From Pseudoalteromonas galatheae (GTDB taxonomy: Bacteria; Pseudomonadota; Gammaproteobacteria; Enterobacterales; Alteromonadaceae): a stretch of 64,000 nucleotides of DNA. The position numbers and the translations under genes were made by a program. Numbering within the stretch: position 1 is the first letter of the stretch; the number at the start of each line of letters is the position of its first letter. Location: NCBI RefSeq assembly GCF_005886105.2, contig NZ_PNCO02000001.1, positions 2,353,001 through 2,417,000 on the forward strand, given 5' to 3'. The notes under the pieces were generated by a model. The model did no database searches. It saw nothing but the letters and a program-made list of their open reading frames with translations, and was not told the origin of the DNA. This document shows positions 7,746 through 16,228 of the stretch, piece after piece.

Positions 7746-9125
7746 TTAAGCTTTACGCCAAGTCGTTTTACCCGCGCTATCTTCTAAAACAACGCCTAAG
7801 GCAGTTAGCGCATCACGCGCCTCATCCGCTGCGGCCCAATCTTTATTTTCGCGAGCGCTGCGACGCTTTTCAATCAATGCTTCGATTTGCGCTACTTCGT
7901 CGTCGTCTTGCTCACCTTGTAAGAAAGATTCAGGCTCTTGCTGTGCAATACCCAAGATTTCCGCCAGTTTCACAAGAATAAATGCGTGCTCACCAGCGGC
8001 TTTTGCGTCACTATCTTTTAAGCGGTTCACTTCTTTTGATAATTCAAAAATCACTGGCAGTGCTTCTGGCGTGTTGAAGTCGTCGTTCATTGCTGTCTCA
8101 AAACGTTCAGCGTAAGCATTACCTTTCAGTTCGACTTCCACTAGCTCAACGCCACGTAGCGCAGTGTAAATACGCTCAAGCGACGAACGTGCTTGTTCAA
8201 GGTTTTCTTGTGAGTAGTTTAGCTGGCTACGATAGTGACCATTGATCAAGAAATAGCGTACTGTTTCTCTATCAAAGGCTTTAAGCACTTCACGTACGGT
8301 AAAGAAATTGCCAAGAGACTTAGACATTTTCTCTTTGTTAACTTGTACCATGCCGGTGTGGATCCAAGTGTTCACATAACGGCCGTTATTTGCGCAGCAA
8401 GATTGGGCAATCTCATTTTCATGGTGCGGGAATTGCAGATCTGACCCCCCACCGTGAATATCAAAAAATTCACCCAAATGCTTTGAACTCATTGCGCTAC
8501 ATTCAATGTGCCAACCTGGACGACCTTCGCCCCACGGAGATTGCCATGCAGGCTCACCCGCTTTGGCTTTTTTCCACAATACAAAGTCGAGTGGATCATC
8601 TTTGTCTTGCGCTACTTCAACGCGCGCACCCGCTTGTAGCATTTCTAAATCTTGCTGAGATAACTGACCATATTGCTCAAACGTTGAGACATCAAACAAT
8701 ACATCCCCGTCTTTCGCAACGTAAGCATGGCCTTTTTCAATCAAGCGCGCGATCATCTCGATGATTTCGTCCATATGCCCTGTTACAGTCGGCTCAATAT
8801 CCGCAGGTAACATGTTCAATGCGGTAAAGTCTTCATGCATGGCTTTAGTCATACGAACCGTTAGGTCATTAATCGACTCGTTGTTTTCCGCGGCGCGTTT
8901 AATGATTTTGTCATCCACGTCAGTAATATTACGCACATATGTGACGTCATAACCTAAATAACGTAAATAACGGTTCATAACGTCAAATGAAACATAAGTG
9001 CGTGCGTGTCCTACATGACAGAAATCATAGATAGTGATACCACACACGTACATATCAACCTTGCCTTCTTTGAGCGGTTTAAAAGGGGCTTTTTGGCGAG
9101 TGAGTGTGTTGAAAATCTGCAACAT
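7746..9125 (-). CDS. cysS: Cysteinyl-tRNA synthetase
   Basis: This 459-residue class I aminoacyl-tRNA synthetase matches the bacterial CysRS length (E. coli 461). The HIGH-type motif reads HVGHART (about residues 37-43) and KMSKS (KMSKSLGNF) is intact. Zinc ligands are present: Cys in YVCGITIYD, Cys in ECSAMS, and His plus Glu in FPHHENE. It charges tRNA-Cys in the cytoplasm. It is divergent from ppiB, the same neighbourhood as in E. coli (cysS / ppiB-lpxH), and is followed by a strong terminator. Confidence 0.97.
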   Translation of the reverse strand: MLQIFNTLTRQKAPFKPLKEGKVDMYVCGITIYDFCHVGHARTYVSFDVMNRYLRYLGYDVTYVRNITDVDDKIIKRAAENNESINDLTVRMTKAMHEDFTALNMLPADIEPTVTGHMDEIIEMIARLIEKGHAYVAKDGDVLFDVSTFEQYGQLSQQDLEMLQAGARVEVAQDKDDPLDFVLWKKAKAGEPAWQSPWGEGRPGWHIECSAMSSKHLGEFFDIHGGGSDLQFPHHENEIAQSCCANNGRYVNTWIHTGMVQVNKEKMSKSLGNFFTVREVLKAFDRETVRYFLINGHYRSQLNYSQENLEQARSSLERIYTALRGVELVEVELKGNAYAERFETAMNDDFNTPEALPVIFELSKEVNRLKDSDAKAAGEHAFILVKLAEILGIAQQEPESFLQGEQDDDEVAQIEALIEKRRSARENKDWAAADEARDALTALGVVLEDSAGKTTWRKA

Positions 9126-9324
9126 GTAGTTTTCTTCCTAAGTACGGTTCATTTTTTAACAAAAGTGCTTTTAATCATACCACCTGCATAGCAGCGCCTC
9201 TAGATTTTAATAACGAATTACAGCAGTTTTTTGATTTTTTACGCAGATTTTCAAGGAATGCTTTTTCACAAAAGCCCAGTTGATATAAAATAGGCTTTTA
9301 TCATTCAACACGATGGACACTAAC

Positions 9325-9819
9325 ATGGTTGTTTTAGAAACAAATCACGGCGAAATCCGTATTAATCTTTTCGCTGACAAAGCGCCTGAAACGGTAGCTA
9401 ACTTCCTAAACTACGTAAACAGCGAGTTTTATAACGGTACTATTTTCCACCGTGTAATCGACGGCTTTATGGTTCAAGGTGGCGGATTTGCATCAGGTAT
9501 GGAACAAAAACCAGTTGAAGCACCGATCAAAAACGAAGCAAACAACGGTGTTGCAAACAAAGTGGGTACCCTAGCAATGGCACGTACGCCAGATCCACAC
9601 TCTGCAACTGCACAATTTTTTATCAATGTTAACGACAATGACTTCCTTAACTTCTCTAGCGAAACATCGCAAGGTTGGGGTTACTGTGTATTCGGCGAAG
9701 TTGTTGAAGGCATGGACGTTGTAAATAAGATTAAAGGTGTTGCTACTGGTTCTTCTGGTTTCCACCAAGACGTACCGCTTGAAGATGTGATCATCGAAAA
9801 AGCATACGTTGCTGAGTAA
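9325..9819 (+). CDS. ppiB: Cyclophilin-type peptidyl-prolyl isomerase B
   Basis: A cytoplasmic cyclophilin of 164 residues, identical in length to E. coli PpiB and very similar along its whole length. [13 protein letters not shown] carries the catalytic Arg, and TAQFFIN and WGYCVFGEV are typical cyclophilin-core blocks. There is no signal peptide. I chose the ATG at 9325, which gives an E. coli-like N-terminus ([11 protein letters not shown]); an in-frame ATG four codons upstream is possible. It catalyses cis-trans isomerisation of Xaa-Pro bonds. lpxH follows after a small hairpin. Confidence 0.95.
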   Translation: MVVLETNHGEIRINLFADKAPETVANFLNYVNSEFYNGTIFHRVIDGFMVQGGGFASGMEQKPVEAPIKNEANNGVANKVGTLAMARTPDPHSATAQFFINVNDNDFLNFSSETSQGWGYCVFGEVVEGMDVVNKIKGVATGSSGFHQDVPLEDVIIEKAYVAE

Positions 9820-9837
9820 TATCCTACTTTTTATTCA

Positions 9838-9862
9838 AGGCCAGTATTTATGCTGGCCTTAT
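9838..9862 (+). terminator. Hairpin between ppiB and lpxH
   Basis: AAGGCCAG and CTGGCCTT arms around TATTTATG, followed by a mixed ATTAGTTTT tract. It probably attenuates rather than fully blocks read-through, since lpxH starts 16 bases later with no room for a promoter of its own downstream. Confidence 0.6.
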
Positions 9863-9877
9863 TAGTTTTGAGGTCCC

Positions 9878-10603
9878 ATGGGTAAAACCTATTTTATCGC
9901 CGACTTGCATTTAACCGAGCACCGCACTGATATCACCGACGCATTTTTCGCTTTTCTCGACCATCATATGACCGCTGATGTCGACGCTTTATATATTCTG
10001 GGTGATTTTTTTGAAGTGTGGATTGGAGACGATGAAAAAGACCCCTACGCCCTAAGTATTGCACAAAAACTGCGAAGCTTGAGTCACCTTGGCATTCAAG
10101 TATTTTTTATTCACGGTAACCGTGACTTTTTAATCAAACAAGCCTTTGCTGACGAATGCCAAATGACTTTGCTCCCTGAACAAGCGGTAATAGATCTATA
10201 CGGCACACCGACGGTGATTTTGCACGGCGACGAGATGTGTACACAAGACGAAGCCTATCAAAAGTTTCGTAAGAAGAGCCGCGGTTGGTGGTGGCCAAGA
10301 CTGATGCTTGCTATGCCACTTTGGTATCGTCGCAGAGTCGCTGCAAATGCAAGACGTAAGAGCATTGAAAACCAAAAAGGCAAGCCCCTCGAGATTTTAG
10401 ATGTCACCGAAGAAGCGGTGGCAGACATGTTCGCAAAACATGGCGTAAACAATATGATCCACGGCCACACCCACAGACCAGAAGTGCACACCTACCAAGA
10501 TGGCAAGGTACGTACTGTACTTGGCGATTGGTATTCACAAAGCTCATATATCGTCGTTGACGAAAGCGGTAAACAGCAGCTCCTTTGCCATCCTTTTGAA
10601 TAA
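9878..10603 (+). CDS. lpxH: UDP-2,3-diacylglucosamine pyrophosphatase LpxH
   Basis: This 241-residue metallophosphoesterase has the metal-binding motifs in order: DLHL (residues 8-11, DxH), GDFFEVWIGDD (about 41-51), GNRD (about 80-83) and HGHTHRP near residue 197. LpxH hydrolyses UDP-2,3-diacylglucosamine to lipid X and UMP, the fourth step of lipid A synthesis, at the inner face of the cytoplasmic membrane. The basic stretch around KSRGWWWPRLMLAMPLWYRRR fits its peripheral membrane attachment. It sits after ppiB, as in E. coli. Confidence 0.95.
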   Translation: MGKTYFIADLHLTEHRTDITDAFFAFLDHHMTADVDALYILGDFFEVWIGDDEKDPYALSIAQKLRSLSHLGIQVFFIHGNRDFLIKQAFADECQMTLLPEQAVIDLYGTPTVILHGDEMCTQDEAYQKFRKKSRGWWWPRLMLAMPLWYRRRVAANARRKSIENQKGKPLEILDVTEEAVADMFAKHGVNNMIHGHTHRPEVHTYQDGKVRTVLGDWYSQSSYIVVDESGKQQLLCHPFE

Positions 10604-10616
10604 ATGTAGTGCTTAA

Positions 10617-11399
10617 TTAAATAGGCGCACCTGAGTGAAACTTGAAATCGGGGTCCGGTGAGCTGATAAGCTCGTTTTCCACTTGCTGAAATAGTTGAAT
10701 GCGCCCAACTACGTCACAGCGCTTAGGATCGGTTGCGTTGGCAACTTGATGCGCTAAATCAATATAGTCTTGGTAATGTCTGGCTTCTGAGCGCAATAGC
10801 GACACATAAAACTTAGCAATTTCTTGATCTAAGTGTGGCGCAAGTTTAGCGAAACGTTCACATGAACGAGCCTCAATGTAAGCACCAATGATCAGTTTAT
10901 CAACCAAGGCTGCGGGTTCATAAGTGCGAATGTGTTTGATCATTCCAGACGCATAGCGAGATGCTTGTACGTACTCAACAGGAATATCACGTGCCCTTAT
11001 GATTTCTAGCACCTGTTCAAAGTGATGTAGCTCTTCTTTAATAAGCCTCACCATCTTACTCAAAATATCTTGATTGTAAGCATATTCAGGTCGTGCAGTT
11101 AGCTCACCTATCAATTCATTTTTACTGCCTGAAAACTCGCCATCACCAACACTGCGATAAATAAAATCTTCGTAAGGTTGCAACCAACTTAACAGTGTTT
11201 TTGCAGACGCATCATCTATTGCATATTTGCGAATTAAGAAGGCCGCGCTTTGTGCCGCTTTTAGCTCACAATGCATATGATCGATAAGCAATAATGGTAA
11301 GTGCTCGCTTTGCTTTGCTTTTTCAATCCAAGCTTGCGGGGTTTCACAACCCAAAAACTGGTTAATAGGCGTAAGTAAATCTGTGTACTTTTCTAACAT
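10617..11399 (-). CDS. miaE: tRNA 2-methylthio-N6-isopentenyladenosine hydroxylase MiaE
   Basis: This 260-residue protein belongs to the ferritin-like diiron MiaE family. Two E...ExxH helices are visible: HCELKAAQ near residue 43 and KEELHHFEQ near residue 126. Further Glu/His ligands lie in GAYIEARSCERF (about 177) and SEARHYQDY (about 209). MiaE uses O2 to hydroxylate the isopentenyl group of ms2i6A37 in tRNAs that read UNN codons. The gene is convergent with lpxH (13 bp apart) and monocistronic. Confidence 0.93.
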   Translation of the reverse strand: MLEKYTDLLTPINQFLGCETPQAWIEKAKQSEHLPLLLIDHMHCELKAAQSAAFLIRKYAIDDASAKTLLSWLQPYEDFIYRSVGDGEFSGSKNELIGELTARPEYAYNQDILSKMVRLIKEELHHFEQVLEIIRARDIPVEYVQASRYASGMIKHIRTYEPAALVDKLIIGAYIEARSCERFAKLAPHLDQEIAKFYVSLLRSEARHYQDYIDLAHQVANATDPKRCDVVGRIQLFQQVENELISSPDPDFKFHSGAPI

Positions 11400-11529
11400 A
11401 ACAACAAAAGACTAATGTGTTTGCGCCATTTTATCATAACTTCTCGCTGCAAGGTGCACCACAAGGCTATTCCCCAAGAAGTTTTAGATCATTCTGAAAA
11501 TAGTAATATTGCTATTCAACTACATTTTC

Positions 11530-11558
11530 TTGACAAAAATTAACTCATCTCTCATAAC
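11530..11558 (+). promoter_or_regulatory. Sigma70-type promoter for the Yip1-like gene
   Basis: A perfect TTGACA (11530-11535), a 17-bp spacer and CATAAC (11553-11558) lie about 50 bp before the ATG at 11609. The -10 matches four of six consensus bases. Confidence 0.5.
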
Positions 11559-11608
11559 TTAATTGAATTGTACAAAAATAGTACAAACCTATATTTGAGG
11601 GGCTAACT

Positions 11609-12208
11609 ATGATCTTTAATCATCTATGGGGCTTATATGCTCACCCGCACGAAGAGTGGCAAACAATTGATAACCGTCACGAAAGCATGTTTTACAGTTT
11701 GTCACATATCGCACTAATTGCGCTTATTCCCAGTATTATGGGCTACTATTCTTCCGTTTACTTAGGCTGGAGTGTAGGCACCGGAGAAGCTGTCTATTTA
11801 ACTCATGAGTCGGCACTCTTGATTGGCGTTGCTATGTATTGTGCGCTCATCGCTGGTGTATTTATTTTGGCATATCTAGCGCATTGGATGGCCATTACCT
11901 TTGGTTCTACACCAACTTACACTCAAACACTTGAGCTTTCTGCCTACACCGCAACTCCGATGTTTATGTCAGCTTTTGCTGCGTTTTATCCTGAACTTTG
12001 GTTTGTGGTTTCAGTTGGCATGGTAGCACTTGCTTATTCGGTTTACCTGCTGTACACCGGTGTGCCCATTTTGATGCATATTCCAGAAGAGCGTGGCTTT
12101 ATTTATGCAAGCTCAGTGGTTACTTGTGGTCTTGTGTTGCTGGTTATCATCCTTGCCGCTACCGCGATTTTGTGGACAAATGGCATCATTAGCCCAACTT
12201 TCACTTAA
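11609..12208 (+). CDS. Yip1-family inner-membrane protein
   Basis: This 199-residue protein has about five hydrophobic helices after a short soluble N-terminus. The opening FNHLWGLYAHPHEEWQTI is the usual start of bacterial Yip1-domain proteins (a W-x5-P-x-E-x-W pattern). The family is widespread in Alteromonadales but its function is unknown. A GAGGGGCTAACT Shine-Dalgarno precedes the ATG. The stop codon lies inside an 18-bp tandem duplication, so the last residues (SPTFT) may have been altered recently. Confidence 0.7.
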   Translation: MIFNHLWGLYAHPHEEWQTIDNRHESMFYSLSHIALIALIPSIMGYYSSVYLGWSVGTGEAVYLTHESALLIGVAMYCALIAGVFILAYLAHWMAITFGSTPTYTQTLELSAYTATPMFMSAFAAFYPELWFVVSVGMVALAYSVYLLYTGVPILMHIPEERGFIYASSVVTCGLVLLVIILAATAILWTNGIISPTFT

Positions 12209-12238
12209 TAGCCAACTTTCACTTAATAGCCAACTTTC
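12194..12238 (+). repeat. 18-bp tandem duplication spanning the stop codon
   Basis: The unit CCAACTTTCACTTAATAG occurs twice (12194-12211, 12212-12229), followed by nine bases of a third copy. The first copy encodes the last residues and TAA stop of the Yip1-like gene. Perfect identity suggests recent slippage. Confidence 0.9.
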
Positions 12239-12312
12239 GGTCAAAGTGATATTACGCGCTTGAGCTTAGGTATTTTAGTGAATTAAATAATTTTAATTTT
12301 CCATCTCACGCA

Positions 12313-12341
12313 AAAACGGTGCTCAGATAGCACCGTTTTTT
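12313..12341 (+). terminator. Rho-independent terminator after the Yip1-like gene
   Basis: AAAACGGTGCT and AGCACCGTTTT arms around CAGAT, followed by a T6 run. It lies about 105 bp after the stop codon. Confidence 0.85.
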
Positions 12342-12375
12342 ACAAAAGCATTCGCTATATCAGCTCCAGCTGAAC

Positions 12376-12412
12376 AAAAAAGCGCAGTACCTAAGCGGAG
12401 CTGCGCCTTTTC
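12376..12412 (-). terminator. Terminator after phhB
   Basis: On the minus strand GGCGCAG pairs with CTGCGC across a longer loop and is followed by TTTTTT. It lies about 17 bases after the phhB stop. Confidence 0.7.
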
Positions 12413-12428
12413 TACCAACTGGCTACGA

Positions 12429-12773
12429 TTATAGCGCCTCGAATACTTCGTCCGTTTTAGCGGCACAAATAAAATCGTTCTTGTGCAGACCTTTAATTGA
12501 ATGGCTCCACCAAGTCACGGTCACTTTACCCCACTCGGTAAGCAAGCCTGGATGATGGCCTTCTGCTTCAGCCATATCGCCCACCTTGTTTGTGAACGCA
12601 ATTGCTTGTTTAAAGTTTTTAAACTTGTAAACACGCTCAAGTTGCATAATACCATCGCGTACTTCAGGTACCCAATCAGGGATCTGTTTGATTAGAACCG
12701 CTAGTTCTTCATCTGATACTTTAGGCGCATCCGCACGACACGCTTCACATTTTTGTGCACTTAAATCAGACAT
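12429..12773 (-). CDS. phhB: Pterin-4a-carbinolamine dehydratase
   Basis: This 114-residue protein has the DCoH fold signature: [20 protein letters not shown] (about residues 71-90) contains the HH pair and the later His in [10 protein letters not shown] that bind the pterin. It dehydrates 4a-hydroxytetrahydropterin, the by-product of phenylalanine hydroxylase, and so recycles the cofactor. It follows phhA after 10 bases in one operon. A Cys pair near the N-terminus (CEACRADAP) is common in proteobacterial PhhB. Confidence 0.95.
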   Translation of the reverse strand: MSDLSAQKCEACRADAPKVSDEELAVLIKQIPDWVPEVRDGIMQLERVYKFKNFKQAIAFTNKVGDMAEAEGHHPGLLTEWGKVTVTWWSHSIKGLHKNDFICAAKTDEVFEAL

Positions 12774-12783
12774 TGATAATTCC

Positions 12784-13581
12784 TTAACTTGCTAGTTTTT
12801 CTTTTGGCGGAAACTTAGGTTCAAATAACCCTAGCTCTTTTGCTTGTTCAACCAGCGACATGATATCCATTTTAGAGATCTCAAATAAGTCGTTGATTGA
12901 GTTAATTGTATAGTAAACAGGTTGCATAATGTCGATGCGATAAGGTGTACGTAACACATCTAACACGTTAAGCGGATTAATTTCTGGTTTGTCAGAGTAG
13001 ACATATTGAGTCTCACCTGGACTTGACAGCACACCGCCACCATAAATACGCAGACCTTGCTCTGTTTGCATCAAACCGAATTCGACGGTAAACCAGTATA
13101 AGCGTGCAAGGTATACACGGTCTTTCTTCTCCGCGGCGTAACCTAGCTGACCATACTTGTGTGTAAACTCGGCGAATGCTGGATTCGTTAGCATTGCACA
13201 ATGGCCAAAAATCTCATGGAAGATATCTGGTTCTTGCAGGTAATCAAACTCTTCTCTTGAGCGAATAAAGGTCGCTACAGGAAACTGCTTGTTGGCAAGC
13301 AATCGAAAGAACTCATCAAAATCAATCAGTGCCGGCACTGGCGCTACCTGCCAACCCGTTTCTTTCGCTAGTGCTTCGTTTAACTCACTTAGTTGTGGAA
13401 TGCGGTCTTTTGGTAAGTTAATTTTCTCAAGGCCTGCCAAATATTCATCACAAGCTTTGCCTTCGATACACGCTAGCTGACGTGCAACTAACTCTGACCA
13501 AATTTGATTCTCTTCATCTGTCCAAGCAATAACACCATTTTCATCTGGCTGCTTAGATACATATTTACTTGCTTTAGCCAT
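12784..13581 (-). CDS. phhA: Phenylalanine 4-monooxygenase (phenylalanine hydroxylase)
   Basis: This 265-residue protein belongs to the monomeric bacterial aromatic amino-acid hydroxylases. Iron ligands are visible: HEIFGH (two His, about residues 121-126) and the Glu in WFTVEFGL (about 166). The later [12 protein letters not shown] segment is also conserved. It converts phenylalanine to tyrosine with O2 and tetrahydropterin, the entry to phenylalanine catabolism. It forms an operon with phhB, which regenerates the pterin. Two TyrR-type boxes lie 164-203 bp upstream. The N-terminal regulatory ACT domain of animal enzymes is absent, as expected for bacteria. Confidence 0.96.
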   Translation of the reverse strand: MAKASKYVSKQPDENGVIAWTDEENQIWSELVARQLACIEGKACDEYLAGLEKINLPKDRIPQLSELNEALAKETGWQVAPVPALIDFDEFFRLLANKQFPVATFIRSREEFDYLQEPDIFHEIFGHCAMLTNPAFAEFTHKYGQLGYAAEKKDRVYLARLYWFTVEFGLMQTEQGLRIYGGGVLSSPGETQYVYSDKPEINPLNVLDVLRTPYRIDIMQPVYYTINSINDLFEISKMDIMSLVEQAKELGLFEPKFPPKEKLAS

Positions 13582-13744
13582 TTTACATTCTCACTTACTT
13601 CACCCCGAGTTGATGATCTTGCAATTTCAATTGCTGTCCTGTTGATGATTCGGAGCGCTTCAACTTGTGACTTTGATACTAAGTAAAAGTGAAGGAAAGT
13701 TTAATAGTGAGCACGTTTATCACATTTCGCACAACAAGCACTTT

Positions 13745-13762
13745 CGTAAACAATAAAATACA
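13745..13762 (-). promoter_or_regulatory. TyrR/PhhR-type box, weak copy
   Basis: CGTAAA-N6-AATACA keeps the invariant G and C fifteen positions apart expected of a TyrR box (TGTAAA-N6-TTTACA). It starts exactly 22 bp from the stronger copy at 13767, two helical turns away. Confidence 0.45.
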
Positions 13763-13766
13763 CTCG

Positions 13767-13784
13767 CGTAAAATTAATATTACA
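13767..13784 (-). promoter_or_regulatory. TyrR/PhhR-type box, strong copy
   Basis: On the minus strand this reads TGTAAT-ATTAAT-TTTACG, matching the TyrR consensus TGTAAA-N6-TTTACA at ten of twelve arm positions and keeping the invariant G/C. It sits upstream of phhAB. In pseudomonads the homologous regulator PhhR activates phhAB from such boxes; here the regulator gene is outside the window. Confidence 0.6.
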
Positions 13785-13792
13785 CACATAGT

Positions 13793-13822
13793 AAAAAGGG
13801 GCTAAACCCAGCCCCTTTGTAA
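13793..13822 (-). terminator. Terminator after the methionine gamma-lyase gene
   Basis: AAAGGGGCT and AGCCCCTTTTT arms (minus strand) with a GGGTTT centre and a T5 run. It lies 15 bases after the stop and separates this gene from the phhAB promoter region. Confidence 0.85.
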
Positions 13823-13836
13823 AAATTAAATTACAG

Positions 13837-15015
13837 TTATATTTTATTAAACGCCTGCTTCAGATCGTCAATAATATCTTCTACGTCTTCAAGCCCCACT
13901 GAAATCCGAATTAGTCCATCAGAAATTCCCGCAGCTAACCTTTCCTCTTGTGTATAAGGAGAGTGTGTCATTGATGCCGGATGTTGAATGAGCGTTTCTG
14001 GGTCACCTAAGCTTACCGCTAACGTACACAGCTCTGTCGCATTGATAAATTGTTCCCCCTGCTCTAGCGAGCCGTTGATTTCAAAAGCAATTACCCCACC
14101 TGCTCCTTTCATCTGTTCACCAAGAAATTGGTAACCAGGATGCGAAGGTAAACCTGGGTAGTAGACTTTATTCACTTTAGGGTGCGCTTCTAGGAACTCT
14201 GCTACCGTTTGTGCGCTTTGACAGTGACGTTGTACACGCAAAGCTAAAGTTTTCAACCCTCGATTGATTAACCAGGCATCATGAGGACTGATTGTAGCGC
14301 CAATATCTTTTAACACGGTTAATTTGATAAGCTCTATGTGCTCTTTTGAACCGCACACGAGTCCAGCTACCACATCCCCATGACCATTTAGATACTTGGT
14401 TGCGCTGTGCACAATAAGATCAGCGCCATAATTCACAGGCTTTTGTAAAAGCGGTGTCATAAAGGTATTGTCAACGACAAACAAGAGCTCATGCTGTTTC
14501 GCGATCTCCCCTAACATTTTCAGGTCTAATACCGTCATGTTGGGATTGATCGGCGTTTCGGCAAACAATAGTTTTGTATTTTCCTGTACCGCATCACGTA
14601 GCGCTTGCTCATCGGTTAAGTCAATAAATGACACCTCAATACCAAATTTAGGCAACATATGCGCAAATAGTGCGAAGCTACAGCCATACAATGCGCTTGA
14701 TGCAATCATATGATCGCCTTGCTGTAAAAAGCTCAGCACCGATGCAGACACGGCCCCCATGCCAGTGGCGGTCGCCGCAGCATCTTCCATTCCCTCAAGT
14801 CGAGCGACTTTTTCTTCTAGCTCTCGCGTCGTAGGGTTGCCTAAGCGAGTATAGATATAACCGGGCTCTTCACCAGCGAACCGTGCGGCTCCTTGCGCTG
14901 CATCTTTAAAGTGGAATGTTGAGGTTTGATACAAAGGAGCGGTTAACGCCCCATGTGGGTCATCAAAATGATTGGGTCCGTGAATACACTGACTGTCATC
15001 TCTTAATTTTTTCAT
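13837..15015 (-). CDS. megL: Methionine gamma-lyase (PLP-dependent)
   Basis: This 392-residue enzyme belongs to the Cys/Met metabolism PLP family. The PLP lysine is in HSATKYLNGHGDVVAG (about residues 205-220). The YGCSFALF segment (about 109-116) carries the cysteine that marks methionine gamma-lyases and is absent from most cystathionine gamma-synthases and lyases. The reaction splits methionine into methanethiol, 2-oxobutyrate and ammonia. Length equals known MGLs (about 398). It is monocistronic with its own terminator. A cystathionine gamma-lyase role cannot be ruled out from sequence alone. Methanethiol production would fit a marine bacterium that handles sulfur compounds. Confidence 0.85.
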   Translation of the reverse strand: MKKLRDDSQCIHGPNHFDDPHGALTAPLYQTSTFHFKDAAQGAARFAGEEPGYIYTRLGNPTTRELEEKVARLEGMEDAAATATGMGAVSASVLSFLQQGDHMIASSALYGCSFALFAHMLPKFGIEVSFIDLTDEQALRDAVQENTKLLFAETPINPNMTVLDLKMLGEIAKQHELLFVVDNTFMTPLLQKPVNYGADLIVHSATKYLNGHGDVVAGLVCGSKEHIELIKLTVLKDIGATISPHDAWLINRGLKTLALRVQRHCQSAQTVAEFLEAHPKVNKVYYPGLPSHPGYQFLGEQMKGAGGVIAFEINGSLEQGEQFINATELCTLAVSLGDPETLIQHPASMTHSPYTQEERLAAGISDGLIRISVGLEDVEDIIDDLKQAFNKI

Positions 15016-15143
15016 ACTTGCCTGCTGATTTTATTATTGCCAATCAAATAAACATGGTAGTGAATTAATTAGCGTCGTTTTTGTGTAATAATCAATATGT
15101 AGGGCAGTTTAGAAAAATAGACAAGCATGCCAGATGGGGAGAC

Positions 15144-15169
15144 GGCTAGTTCACTTATTGTGACTAGCC
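15144..15169. repeat. Inverted repeat between megL and ycjF
   Basis: GGCTAGTTCAC and GTGACTAGCC arms around TTATT make a strong hairpin 37 bases beyond the ycjF stop. On the ycjF strand it lacks a T-tract; on the plus strand a short GTTTTA follows, but no plus-strand gene precedes it. Confidence 0.6.
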
Positions 15170-15205
15170 AGTTTTACTTAAAGAGGTGTATAAAATTGTT
15201 GCCGT

Positions 15206-16228
15206 TTAATCTTTTTTGCTACGCCTTAATAGCACATCTACAACTGAGCTAATCGCATTTTTCAAAAGACTTTGTTTGTGCTCCAAACGTGGCAATGGTC
15301 GACAAAGTTCCATCGCCTTGTAGCCCAAGCGGGCTGTAAATATCCCAGCACTTAGACCCTGTGCCGAACGGGTAGAAAGCTTGCCAAGTAATTCAGCCCC
15401 CACACTGGTCGCAGCAAGGTCGCTTACCAGTTCACTTGCGCCAACAAATACCATTTGCTTCAACAACATTTTATACAAGGTGATGCGGCTGCGATACGCT
15501 AATCGAATACCATAATGTTTGCTGATCTTTTCCACCAGCACGACTCCGCGCCAAAGCACCGCCAGCATATCCACAAGTGCAAGTGGACTTAAAGCAACTA
15601 AGAGCGCCGATGTTGTCGCATGCTCCTGAATTAGTTTTTTAGCTTCAGCATCTTGACCTCGGAGCAAAGTTTTTTCATATAAAGTGATGACTTCTTTGTC
15701 TGTGTGGTGAGGCTGTAATGCCTCTTCAAATACGGCAACCTTTTGTTCTGAATGCGCTTTTAATAGTGGCGCAAGCCAAGCTCGCGCCTCGCCAATTTGA
15801 TCACTTTGTAATAAGCGCTGGGCATCATGTTTAATTTGCTGATGTTGTTTAAGCTTGCTAAGTGCGATGACTTCCGAAAATAAGAACTTAAATAGTGCAA
15901 GTAAACCAAGAGACAACACCGTGGTGTATAGACTAAACAGCAGAATATTTTGATCATAACTTTCTATCAATGTCAGTGCTGCTTCAACAATGATAAGTAC
16001 TAATAGCGCAAGCAAAAAGCACTGCTTAAATCCAAATCGCCAAGGCGATTCGTAGATACGTTCAATTTTCGGTAACTCGGGTTCAGGCACAGTATCAAGG
16101 CTTTCACTCACAATCAGCTCATTGCCGAGAACTTTACCTTCTCCACCCAGTTGAGACTCACCTTGGCTTTCAGTGTCGATGTTTAAGCGCCTACCCGAAC
16201 CTTGGTAAGATTTTGTCTGATCTGTCAT
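15206..16228 (-). CDS. ycjF: YcjF family membrane protein (DUF697/TIGR01620)
   Basis: This 340-residue protein has a soluble acidic N-terminus, two TM helices (about residues 70-120) and a helical C-terminal DUF697 domain. The order matches E. coli YcjF. Its ATG overlaps the ycjX stop (ATGA), so the pair is translationally coupled. YcjF is a member of the PspF regulon in several gammaproteobacteria and partners the ATPase-like YcjX; the function of the pair is not known. It is the last gene of a five-gene minus-strand set starting with pspA. Confidence 0.9.
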   Translation of the reverse strand: MTDQTKSYQGSGRRLNIDTESQGESQLGGEGKVLGNELIVSESLDTVPEPELPKIERIYESPWRFGFKQCFLLALLVLIIVEAALTLIESYDQNILLFSLYTTVLSLGLLALFKFLFSEVIALSKLKQHQQIKHDAQRLLQSDQIGEARAWLAPLLKAHSEQKVAVFEEALQPHHTDKEVITLYEKTLLRGQDAEAKKLIQEHATTSALLVALSPLALVDMLAVLWRGVVLVEKISKHYGIRLAYRSRITLYKMLLKQMVFVGASELVSDLAATSVGAELLGKLSTRSAQGLSAGIFTARLGYKAMELCRPLPRLEHKQSLLKNAISSVVDVLLRRSKKD

